Source: Candidatus Sulfopaludibacter sp. SbA3
GTDB taxonomy: Bacteria > Acidobacteriota > Terriglobia > Bryobacterales > Bryobacteraceae
Direction of reading: 5' to 3'
DNA length: 14,364 nucleotides
NCBI GenBank assembly: GCA_900290315.1
Contig: OKRF01000240.1
Coordinates: 9,093 to 23,456 of the forward strand
The notes under the pieces were generated by a model, which was not told the DNA's origin, searched no databases, and worked only from the letters and a program-made list of their open reading frames with translations. This document shows positions 6,751 through 12,612 of this stretch, in pieces (the stretch's first letter is position 1; every line of letters begins with the position of its first letter). The position numbers were made by a program, and so were the translations under genes.

Positions 6751-7508
6751 CAGGTTGCTTTCTCCAGCTTTCCGTCGACCACCTCGTAGAAGTCCGGATT
6801 CCGTTCCGCGACGATCTCGAGCAACTCGCCGAATGCGTCTTCGAGCGAGATGGGCGTCTTCGGATCTCCGATGCGATATGCCTCGAACCACGGGGTTGAA
6901 ACACTCGCCTCGACCAGAACCACGTATAGGCGCTCATACTGCTCCGGTCGGCCCGCGGGGTCATCGCGACCCGTGAACGTCCTCAGCCGCGTGTGAGTGT
7001 TGGCGAACGTCGACTTCCGTTTTGCCGTCTGGTCGGCAGCAGCCCGCCGGTCCAGGAACATAAAACCGGCCATAACCGCATAAGGGAAGCGGCGATGGAG
7101 CGTCGTCGATTCAAATAACGTGTCGCCCCGGCGGTTTGTGAGGTTCTTCTGATAATTGCCGGTCTTCTGATCTGCGAAGTTGATGGTCTTCACGGAGATC
7201 GACAAGATCAGTCCGGATTCCCCGGTAGAAAAAGTCACATCGACGTTCTTGGCGCCCAGGCCGCCGGACATCCGCCGTTCCGATCCCCGCTTTTGCAACG
7301 CCTTCCCCCCTGCCTTCGCCGGCACCAATGCGGCGGCAGGCATCGTCTCGCGCAGGTTGCGATTGCGAAGGCCTTGTGCGAATGCCGCGGCCACTCCCTC
7401 CGACATCTCTTCGGAATACCGCTTCTTCTCGGATTGCTTGGCGTCATCGCCGGGCTTGGCAGGCAGAGCCTTAAGCCCGGCCATCAGAAGGTCGTCAATT
7501 TCGCTCAT
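6750..7508 (-). CDS. Probable restriction endonuclease partner of the adjacent methyltransferase
   Basis: A 252-residue protein encoded directly after the adenine methyltransferase and overlapping it by 14 nt. ATG 7508 (MSEIDDLLMAG) has GGAG 8 nt upstream, so translation is probably coupled to the methyltransferase. The centre AKNVDVTFS...LILSISVKTINF (residues 86-111) looks like a restriction-nuclease core with Asp90 and Lys107, but the usual acidic residue of the (D/E)xK triplet is Ser105 (SVK). KTGNYQKNLTNRRGD and TTLHRRFPYAVMAGFMFLD follow and look strongly conserved. I recall similar uncharacterised proteins beside DNA methyltransferases. The role as the cutting subunit is inferred from gene order and this core; recognition sequence and activity are unknown. 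An antirestriction or regulatory role cannot be excluded. Confidence 0.65.
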   Translation of the reverse strand: MSEIDDLLMAGLKALPAKPGDDAKQSEKKRYSEEMSEGVAAAFAQGLRNRNLRETMPAAALVPAKAGGKALQKRGSERRMSGGLGAKNVDVTFSTGESGLILSISVKTINFADQKTGNYQKNLTNRRGDTLFESTTLHRRFPYAVMAGFMFLDRRAAADQTAKRKSTFANTHTRLRTFTGRDDPAGRPEQYERLYVVLVEASVSTPWFEAYRIGDPKTPISLEDAFGELLEIVAERNPDFYEVVDGKLEKAT

Positions 7509-9285
7509 CCAGAACGCTCCGAGAGTTCCGGCGCCCTCGCAACAACACTGCTGACTCTCGGAGCAGCCGGACGTCGGCAACCGATAGACCCAGGCCCCGC
7601 CGCAGCAGGTGCGCATCGGCATGGTTTTGGCATGCTTCGTCACCGCCGCTTCGAGCGATGTAATCCAGTTCGGCCGCCAGAGCTTCCAGATTATCCTTTT
7701 TCGCAAGGATCGGCACTAACACCCGCTCAGCTTCTGTGGGTTCAAGCTTCAACATACCGCCGCCCATCGCATGGCCTTCAATCTCGACGCTGAGCCTGGT
7801 AAGCGATGTCTGCCAGACCGCGGACAGCATATTGCTCGTCAGGCCGGCTATATTGCTCGTCAGGCCGGCTCCTGGGTGCATTCGAAGAACGTGAAGCGTG
7901 TTCGGGGCAACGACACCCGCCGCGTTGGCCACAAGGCGCGGCAGGTTTCCGCTCATGTATGTGAGGAATCCGTCGGGCATGTGGACGTGCGGCACCCGAT
8001 ACCACGGCGAGCGCGTCCTGCACTTGAAGGTTTTGTGGATGCCCCGGCTTTCTCCATCAGCTACGTATCGCCCGACTGCCGCAGGGAGCCGGCCTGCGCC
8101 CGGCAAGTGGAGCAGGTATCCTGCGTCGCCACGTTCACGTGCGGTATTCCAATCCGCGTCCGTGAAGCGTAGCCCGGCCAGCGCGCGGCCGCGGCAGACG
8201 CACGGCCGGAGGTAGTCGTTCGGCAAACCTAAGCTGGTGGCGAAGTCGTGATCAATGTGGAAGAAATCGTTCGCCCCGGTCACGTAACCTATACCTACGT
8301 CGGCGCAGCGCCCCAACGTGGCAGTGTGATCCGCGTCGCACATCTCCCCATAGAGCTCACGGGCCTTGCGCGGGAGGAGATATTCGATGAGCCGCTGTTG
8401 TCCGCTTGCAACACGTCCTCGGTCCAAACGCCGGACGCCGGGAATGGGATGACGGTCGGCCTTCTCGATGGCTGCAAGCGCGCCAGCATGGCTCATATCG
8501 CGAATATGGAACTGTCCCGCCGGGCGGACCTCTTTGCCTTCCGCCAGTAGTAAGAGCGTGTCCTGACTCAAGTCCGGAAAAAGCTTCTTGCGGAAGGTCA
8601 GCAACGTTACGCTGTGGAACTTCTCGTCAAGGTGCTTCAAGACGGGCACCGCATATGCTGCATGGGCGATCTCAAACGGGATTACCATCGCGAGCCGCCC
8701 GCCCGGCTGGAGCATCCGTATGCCGTGGACTAGGAAGGGCAGCCAGGAACTACTCAGTTGGCTCAGTTTGAGGCCTTGCTCGGCGGCGCGGGCCAGGGCG
8801 CGGCGACGGGTGTCGCCGGAGAACTTCTGGTATCGAATGAACGGTGGATTACCAACAATGACATCGACAGGCCTCATCCGCTCAGGGCCGGTCACAAAGA
8901 AGTCTGCCGCCAGGAGATTCGCGGGCGCGACGCCATCCTCGCACAGCTTTTCGCCTATGTGGCGGTGTACAGCAGGGTCGATTTCAATGCCAAACACCTG
9001 TGCGGATGGATTCCCACCCATCGCTCGCAGGCGTTTGCAAGCGGCCCGGAGGAAAACGCCGCCTCCAAAGGCGGGGTCTAGAACAGTATCGGAAGCGTCT
9101 CGCACCGCCCACCACACAAGGAATTCCGCAACCTGGGAATCCGTGTAATATGCGCCAAGAGCCTTCGGGCTTTCCAACACAGCACTGGTGGCGACGTCAT
9201 CCACAACACGACATTGTACCGCCGCATTGTTTCGGAGATCCGCTTTGGTTTCGAAGAGGTTCAACTGCGATTCGTCCACATTCAC
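7495..9285 (-). CDS. Type II-like N6-adenine DNA methyltransferase
   Basis: Transfers a methyl group from S-adenosylmethionine to adenine N6 in a specific DNA site, protecting the host from the partner nuclease. Motif order is that of gamma-class enzymes: motif X-like LGAYYTDSQVAEFL (43-56), motif I DPAFGGGVFL (70-79), motif II GIEIDP (99-104), motif III AADFF (126-130), motif IV NPPF (146-149), then a long C-terminal region expected to contain target recognition (about 280-560), including EIEGHAMGGGMLKLEPTEAERVLVP. Length 596 aa is normal for a stand-alone type II or IIG-like methylase without a fused nuclease. The start is GTG 9285 (VNVDESQLNLFET); GTG 9279 is possible. The stop overlaps the endonuclease start by 14 nt. 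A perfect 21-bp tandem duplication at 7829-7870 adds seven residues in frame. Confidence 0.92.
   Translation of the reverse strand: MNVDESQLNLFETKADLRNNAAVQCRVVDDVATSAVLESPKALGAYYTDSQVAEFLVWWAVRDASDTVLDPAFGGGVFLRAACKRLRAMGGNPSAQVFGIEIDPAVHRHIGEKLCEDGVAPANLLAADFFVTGPERMRPVDVIVGNPPFIRYQKFSGDTRRRALARAAEQGLKLSQLSSSWLPFLVHGIRMLQPGGRLAMVIPFEIAHAAYAVPVLKHLDEKFHSVTLLTFRKKLFPDLSQDTLLLLAEGKEVRPAGQFHIRDMSHAGALAAIEKADRHPIPGVRRLDRGRVASGQQRLIEYLLPRKARELYGEMCDADHTATLGRCADVGIGYVTGANDFFHIDHDFATSLGLPNDYLRPCVCRGRALAGLRFTDADWNTARERGDAGYLLHLPGAGRLPAAVGRYVADGESRGIHKTFKCRTRSPWYRVPHVHMPDGFLTYMSGNLPRLVANAAGVVAPNTLHVLRMHPGAGLTSNIAGLTSNMLSAVWQTSLTRLSVEIEGHAMGGGMLKLEPTEAERVLVPILAKKDNLEALAAELDYIARSGGDEACQNHADAHLLRRGLGLSVADVRLLRESAVLLRGRRNSRSVLDERN
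7829..7870 (-). repeat. Perfect 21-bp tandem duplication inside the methyltransferase gene
   Basis: 7829-7849 and 7850-7870 are identical. Read on the minus strand the unit gives a seven-residue repeat (GLTSNIAGLTSNM). It is a multiple of three, so the frame is kept. Confidence 0.9.
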
Positions 9286-9331
9286 TCGCTCAACGAGAGG
9301 ATCGGCGAAAAGTCAGCCCTTCTTTACGATC

Positions 9332-9351
9332 AGCGAGGAACGTATCTCGCT
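9332..9351. promoter_or_regulatory. Inverted repeat upstream of the restriction-modification genes
   Basis: AGCGAG (9332-9337) and CTCGCT (9346-9351) form a dyad with 8-bp spacing, about 50 bp upstream of the methyltransferase start and in the gap before the plus-strand small frame at 9417. It could be an operator; no controller gene was seen. Confidence 0.3.
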
Positions 9352-9416
9352 TAACTGTTCGCGCCTTCGGAGTGATTCATGTGGTGCGCGGATCGCGCAG
9401 AAAAGGAACCACCACC

Positions 9417-9626
9417 ATGAACAGCAACACCGAAACCACCAGCACCAGCCAGGCCCGTGTCGTTGCGACACCGGTGGCCCACTTTGCGCCGAAGAAGGCA
9501 ACGTCGACACGACAGGCTTGCGAGGTTCGTGTTATCTACAACTTGCACATTCCAAACATGGTGTATCAGGTTCAGCGGGTTCGAGTCCCCGCTTCCCACT
9601 GGCGCATGCCATCGACATACATTTGA
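9417..9626 (+). CDS. Possible small hypothetical protein
   Basis: A 69-codon frame starting at ATG 9417 with AAGGA 9 nt upstream (AAGGAACCACCACCATG), a better ribosome binding site than most in the window. The product begins MNSNTETTSTSQARVVATP, is Thr/Ser-rich and basic, and matches no family I know. Its second half overlaps both the tRNA-like T-arm at 9574-9593 and the minus-strand fragment at 9532-9876, so at most one of these readings is right over that part. It is divergent from the methyltransferase. Low confidence. Confidence 0.3.
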   Translation: MNSNTETTSTSQARVVATPVAHFAPKKATSTRQACEVRVIYNLHIPNMVYQVQRVRVPASHWRMPSTYI

Positions 9627-9876
9627 GCCGGCGGACGGTATCTTGGTTTGGCTTCTTTCCGGGTGGGCGCCGCAGCCGGAGTCCGGCACGAAAAACGCGG
9701 AGCATCCGTTCGGTCGCTTCCGGGTCCGGGTCGCCCGAGAACTGGTCCCGAATCTTCTTGGCGCATCGCGTGACAAGCCTGTGCCACGGTCCGACCGGCG
9801 CTTTGGATTCGCGCCGCGGCCCCGACTCGAAATCGTTTTTGGGGTTCCGTCCCGATTCACGTCTTTTATGGCCCAT
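9532..9876 (-). pseudogene. Fragment of an unrecognised, probably frameshifted gene
   Basis: The minus-strand frame from ATG 9876 (MGHKRRESGRNPKNDFE) reads as a basic helical protein: LVTRCAKKIRDQF, DPDPEATERMLRVFRAGLRL and RRPPGKKPNQDTVR. Near 9628-9633 plausible coding jumps one frame to AQMYVDGMRQWEAG, which continues the sense of a helix-turn-helix-like segment (RPPG-K-P-TVR-AQMY-G-W) better than the original frame. The shifted frame stops where the tRNA-like arm begins (about 9574-9593). I infer a decayed gene fragment. The family is not recognised, and the call rests on amino-acid composition and frame continuity only. Confidence 0.4.
9574..9593 (+). other. tRNA-like T-arm fragment
   Basis: AGCGGG and CCCGCT flank TTCGAGTC, giving GGTTCGAGTCCC, the usual core of a tRNA T-arm. 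The loop is 8 nt rather than 7. No acceptor, D or anticodon arm is visible upstream and no CCA follows TTCCCACT, so this is at most the 3' remnant of a tRNA gene. Confidence 0.3.
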
Positions 9877-10142
9877 CCAGCGGCGACCTCCGCACACCCC
9901 AGCATTGACCACAGCGGCACCCTGTTTGTTTACGCGCGTCGACGAAATGCCGGTTCCAAAAGCTACTACTTTTTACTACTTTTAGAAGGGCGTCTCGTGG
10001 TTTTCGAAGGACCTTTATTAGGCAGCATCCGAAATCAAGCTTGTTCCCATAGGTTTAGAAACCCTTGATTCACTTCTCGGAGAATGATCCGGCCCGCTCC
10101 GGAGACCAATGAGTCAAATGCACTGCGCCATGCTAACGCTTT

Positions 10143-10147
10143 GGAGG
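10143..10147 (+). promoter_or_regulatory. Ribosome binding site fixing the start at 10154
   Basis: GGAGG, 6 nt before ATG 10154. The longer in-frame start at ATG 10109 has no comparable site. Confidence 0.55.
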
Positions 10148-10153
10148 GCCGGA

Positions 10154-10405
10154 ATGTCCGAACCCGACAAACGCTGGTACAACCTGATAAAGCACAATTT
10201 TCAGAATCCTGATCCGGCCACCACGAGGACTTTGGGGACGGTTCTGGGTCTCGCCAACGCGCAAATCAAAGTAGAGGCGCTGAGCAAACGCCTGACTCCT
10301 GAAGAAACTGCGGTTGGTTTTGACGTCTATTGCGAGGAGTGCGATCCGGCGCCTGTCGTCAAGAAACACCGCAAGTCCTCTGACGCAAGAAGAGAAAGGC
10401 GATAG
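10154..10405 (+). CDS. Small hypothetical protein upstream of an HNH endonuclease
   Basis: An 83-residue cytosolic protein with no recognised family. The start ATG 10154 (MSEPDKRWYNLIKHNFQ) is supported by GGAGG 6 nt upstream. The body is helical (TTRTLGTVLGLANAQIKVEALS, then TPEETAVGFDVY) and contains one close cysteine pair (YCEEC). The last ~15 residues are strongly basic (KKHRKSSDARRERR), which would suit nucleic-acid binding. It lies 22 nt upstream of the HNH gene in the same direction, so the two are probably co-transcribed. Whether it is a partner, regulator or inhibitor of the nuclease cannot be told. Confidence 0.6.
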   Translation: MSEPDKRWYNLIKHNFQNPDPATTRTLGTVLGLANAQIKVEALSKRLTPEETAVGFDVYCEECDPAPVVKKHRKSSDARRERR

Positions 10406-10427
10406 GGCTTCGCAGCAGTGAGGTGGG

Positions 10428-10955
10428 ATGAAGCCAGTCGAGATCACTATAATCGGGTATGTTGAGGGCCAACCTCAGAAGGCCACGCTGAAATCGCCGC
10501 TCTCAGCGAAGACCGTTGAGTACGTGCTTCCGGCGGATAGCGGTTACTTCGGCTTCGGACCAGTCTCCCTAGAAATCCCAGAGGGAGATCAGCGGTTCAG
10601 AGTTTGGCTCTGTCGAGGCAAGGCCGTGAACGTGCGGTGCGAATACCCAGTGCCAGATCGCGAGATCAGAGCGCATATCGAGCAGTTCATTAGCCGACTG
10701 GAACACCGTAGAGATCCGCGTGGGCAGGGCACTGGTGCCGAGAGAGCCGACGCGTCCCCAGAGCGGGCGAGAATACCGGAGCGTGTTCGCTCGTACGTGT
10801 GGCGCCGGGACGGCGGACGCTGCGTGCAGTGCGGTAGCAGTACGCGTCTCGAGTTTGACCACATCGTTCCGGTTGCCGAGGGCGGTGGCAGCACGGAGCG
10901 TAACATCCAACTCCTTTGCGAGAGTTGTAATCGACGGAAAGGAAAAACGATCTGA
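10428..10955 (+). CDS. HNH endonuclease with N-terminal accessory domain
   Basis: A 175-residue protein. Residues ~118-175 are a zinc-stabilised HNH nuclease: VRSYVWRRDGGRCVQCG (Cys132, Cys135), LEFDHIVPVAEGG (Asp144, His145), a middle Asn159 in STERNIQLLC, and CESCNRRKG (Cys164, Cys167). All four zinc cysteines and the DH pair are present, so the nuclease looks intact. Residues 1-90 form a separate beta-rich part (MKPVEITIIGYVEG, then LPADSGYFGFGPVSLEIP) that I do not recognise, followed by an Arg/Glu-rich linker. The start ATG 10428 has GAGG 4 nt upstream. Proteins of this type occur as stand-alone defence or restriction nucleases and in mobile DNA. The role here is unproven, but it lies between a restriction system and a toxin-antitoxin pair. 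Confidence 0.85.
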   Translation: MKPVEITIIGYVEGQPQKATLKSPLSAKTVEYVLPADSGYFGFGPVSLEIPEGDQRFRVWLCRGKAVNVRCEYPVPDREIRAHIEQFISRLEHRRDPRGQGTGAERADASPERARIPERVRSYVWRRDGGRCVQCGSSTRLEFDHIVPVAEGGGSTERNIQLLCESCNRRKGKTI

Positions 10956-11236
10956 TCTTGGTCGCTTGCCCAGTACTGACTTGCCCGGTCACAAAAGGTT
11001 AATGCGCGAGTATCGCAGGGCGTCGTGGGTTGCCGTCCCAACCGATGAAGCGCTCCCGGAAGCCGGACAATAAAGCGCATCCGGCATACAGGGCTGATCA
11101 AGCTTCTGATTGAATCTTGCTTCAAGAGCAACGCGATCAACGAGCGTTTTGCCGTGGACCGCGCAGATGAGAGCACCCTTACCGTTTGGTCTTCCTACGC
11201 AGGGTCTATCCGCTGGCATTGTTAAGAACTACCCTC
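10956..11236. other. Intergenic stretch with no supported gene
   Basis: 281 bp between the HNH gene and the recombinase remnant. Short frames exist on both strands but none shows family motifs or a good ribosome binding site. Confidence 0.4.
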
Positions 11237-11395
11237 CTAAGCAACAGGATAGCAGGCTGCAGCAAGCCTCTTATACACCCTGGCGACCGTTCCAACTGCT
11301 GCTCCGATCCTCCGAGCCATTTCCGGCCAGGATAGCTGCTCCTCGTCGCGATGCCGGACGACCTCGCGCCTATCAAAGACGATGGAGGGCGTACC
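11237..11395 (-). pseudogene. C-terminal remnant of a serine recombinase/resolvase
   Basis: The last ~50 codons of this minus-strand frame read IVFDRREVVRHRDEEQLSW, then PEMARRIGAAVGTVARVYKRLA, ending at TAG 11239-11237. This is the C-terminal DNA-binding helix-turn-helix of resolvase/invertase-type serine recombinases (compare the family pattern of a lead-in FDR, then LSW..IA..LGV..GTV.R). The catalytic N-terminal domain with its serine is absent: upstream of about 11395 the frame loses all resemblance and runs antisense through the DUF4238-like fragment. It is therefore a truncated, non-functional relic marking an old recombination or transposition event. The outer boundary is approximate. 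Confidence 0.65.
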
Positions 11396-11780
11396 TGAAA
11401 TTGAAGGTGCCCTTAGGAACATGAGCCTTACCATCTTCACCACTGACGATGACGCGGGATTCGTAACGGGCGACGAACCATGCTGTCTCGGCGTACCGGG
11501 CGAGGCATTCGCCTTCTTCAACCACGAGGACGTGGAATTGACGCTGCCACTCACGCTTCGGCATCTTGCCGTATACTCGTGGAAGCTGCCCTTCCCAATG
11601 TTTTCGCGACTGAACCAAGTCGGGGTGGATCGCATCAATTCGAGAACGGTTGCCCATTGCGGCAAAGTATTCGTGTACTGGAAAGGCATCGTCCGAGATG
11701 AGTGGTTACAGCCAGATCTGCGTCGACAACGTGACCGGTTTCCGGATTTGTGTCGGGTCGTGGTAAAAATTACCATCTAG
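11382..11780 (+). pseudogene. Truncated DUF4238-like gene (C-terminal part)
   Basis: The frame reads SLTIFTTDDDAGFVTGDEP, then VELTLPLTLRHLAVYSW and INSRTVAHCGKVFVYWKG. The order (a threatened TGDEP in place of the usual FiTSDnPv, the PL(S/T) strand, and a final iN...A..yVya block) is that of the C-terminal half of DUF4238 proteins, which are normally 250-350 aa and of unknown function. The N-terminal half (the HhvPr-type start) is missing; instead the frame begins within DNA whose other strand encodes the recombinase remnant. ATG 11382 or ATG 11421 could start a product, but AGGA is only 2 nt before the latter. I therefore treat it as a 5'-truncated gene. Its end overlaps the PIN toxin gene convergently by 11 bp. 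Confidence 0.55.
11761..11775. terminator. Small inverted repeat at convergent gene ends
   Basis: TGGTAA-AAA-TTACCA (11761-11775) lies over the stop of the PIN gene and next to the stop of the DUF4238-like fragment. It is short and A/T-rich, a possible shared end signal but weak. Confidence 0.3.
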
Positions 11781-12150
11781 CATTCGAATAATTCGCCAGA
11801 ATCAGTTCGTCCTTAGTCAGTAATGGCGCAACGCTATTGGCCTTAGCGTGCGACACAATGATTCGGTCAAAAGGATCTCGCGTCCAGGTTTCTCCTCGTG
11901 CAGTTTCGGCAATGATGGGAAATGGATGATCGCAGACGGTGAGACCGATTTCCACACTCAGCTTCATCAGAATTTCAGGAGGCGTGACTACGATTCGCCG
12001 GATCTCATAGAGATATTGCAATTCCACCACTGCCATCGGAGAAATGCGAACATCTCCAGTGTCCAGCAGGGAAATCGCTTTGCGTGAGATCTTCGCCAGA
12101 TTTGCTTCTGCCAGCAAAACCGCCACTTGAGTATCGACATAGACGATCAC
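11770..12150 (-). CDS. PIN-domain toxin (VapC-like)
   Basis: A 126-residue PIN-domain ribonuclease, the toxin half of a type II toxin-antitoxin module; such enzymes cut RNA (often tRNA or rRNA) using Mg or Mn ions. The acidic metal-binding set is present: Asp6 in MIVYVDTQV, Glu43 in MAVVELQYLYEI, Asp92 and Asp95 in TRDPFDRIIVSHA, and Asp114 in LLTKDELI. Length and motif spacing are normal, so it looks intact. Its ATG overlaps the stop of the antitoxin gene by 4 nt (ATGA), giving translational coupling with the antitoxin made first. Among PIN groups it resembles the Phd-associated type (DPFDR...A) rather than VapBC with an AbrB antitoxin. Confidence 0.9.
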   Translation of the reverse strand: MIVYVDTQVAVLLAEANLAKISRKAISLLDTGDVRISPMAVVELQYLYEIRRIVVTPPEILMKLSVEIGLTVCDHPFPIIAETARGETWTRDPFDRIIVSHAKANSVAPLLTKDELILANYSNARW

Positions 12151-12422
12151 TCAGAACCGCCGATTTCTGCCCAGTCCTTTTCCATTTCGGCCAGCATGTC
12201 TGCTTGCATCGTCCGTTCAGCCGCCCGATGTTCTTCTTCGGTCATGTCCGGGTTCACGATCTGCCGGGGCGTCAGTCGGTCCAGTTTTGACAAACGACCC
12301 TCCGGCACCACCAGCCGGATCGTAACGCCCTGGTGAACGAATTCGACAGATTCCCCGGCAATCACTCTATCCACCAATTTGAAGAGATCCTTCCGAAACT
12401 CGGTAATCGTGATCTTCATCAT
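12147..12422 (-). CDS. Phd/YefM-type antitoxin
   Basis: A 91-residue antitoxin. The N-terminal part ITITEFRKDLFKLVDRVIAG then ESVEFVHQGVTIRLVVPEG is the Phd/YefM DNA-binding fold. The acidic C-terminal part (MTEEEHRAAERTMQADMLAEMEKDWAEIGG) would wrap the PIN toxin. The start is ATG 12422 or the adjacent ATG 12419. Its upstream region carries two similar dyad-type sites (12429-12446 and 12451-12468), as expected for autorepression by the antitoxin or the complex. The stop overlaps the toxin start by 4 nt. Confidence 0.88.
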   Translation of the reverse strand: MMKITITEFRKDLFKLVDRVIAGESVEFVHQGVTIRLVVPEGRLSKLDRLTPRQIVNPDMTEEEHRAAERTMQADMLAEMEKDWAEIGGSE

Positions 12423-12428
12423 TCCAAG

Positions 12429-12470
12429 TGTACATCATAACGTACAGCCATGTAAATAACAGCGTACGCT
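12429..12470 (-). promoter_or_regulatory. Probable two-site operator of the toxin-antitoxin operon
   Basis: Two copies of TGTA-N8-CGTAC start at 12429 and 12451, exactly 22 bp (two helical turns) apart. The first is a dyad, TGTAC (12429-12433) with GTACA (12442-12446); the second ends in the 10-bp palindrome AGCGTACGCT (12461-12470). They sit 7-48 bp upstream of the antitoxin start. Confidence 0.55.
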
Positions 12471-12612
12471 AAAGTAAGAGCCTCTTTCTTTGGTGGTCGA
12501 ATGTGCTCACACCACTGGTCGGTTCATGCGAATCACTGGCTCCATTTGACTATGCCAAAGTGCTTGTATCCCTGCACGTCTGGTGGTAACTTCATGAGCG
12601 AAGGGCACATAC

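Noticed and set aside
9520..9600. Complete tRNA gene
   Set aside because: Only a T-arm-like part is present; acceptor pairing, D-arm and anticodon arm were not found.
11044..11112. 22-codon frame MKRSRKPDNKAHPAYRADQ
   Set aside because: Too short, no ribosome binding site of note and no recognised family.
10989..11219. 76-codon minus-strand frame
   Set aside because: No motif, poor start context; it may be decayed DNA but cannot be supported as a gene.
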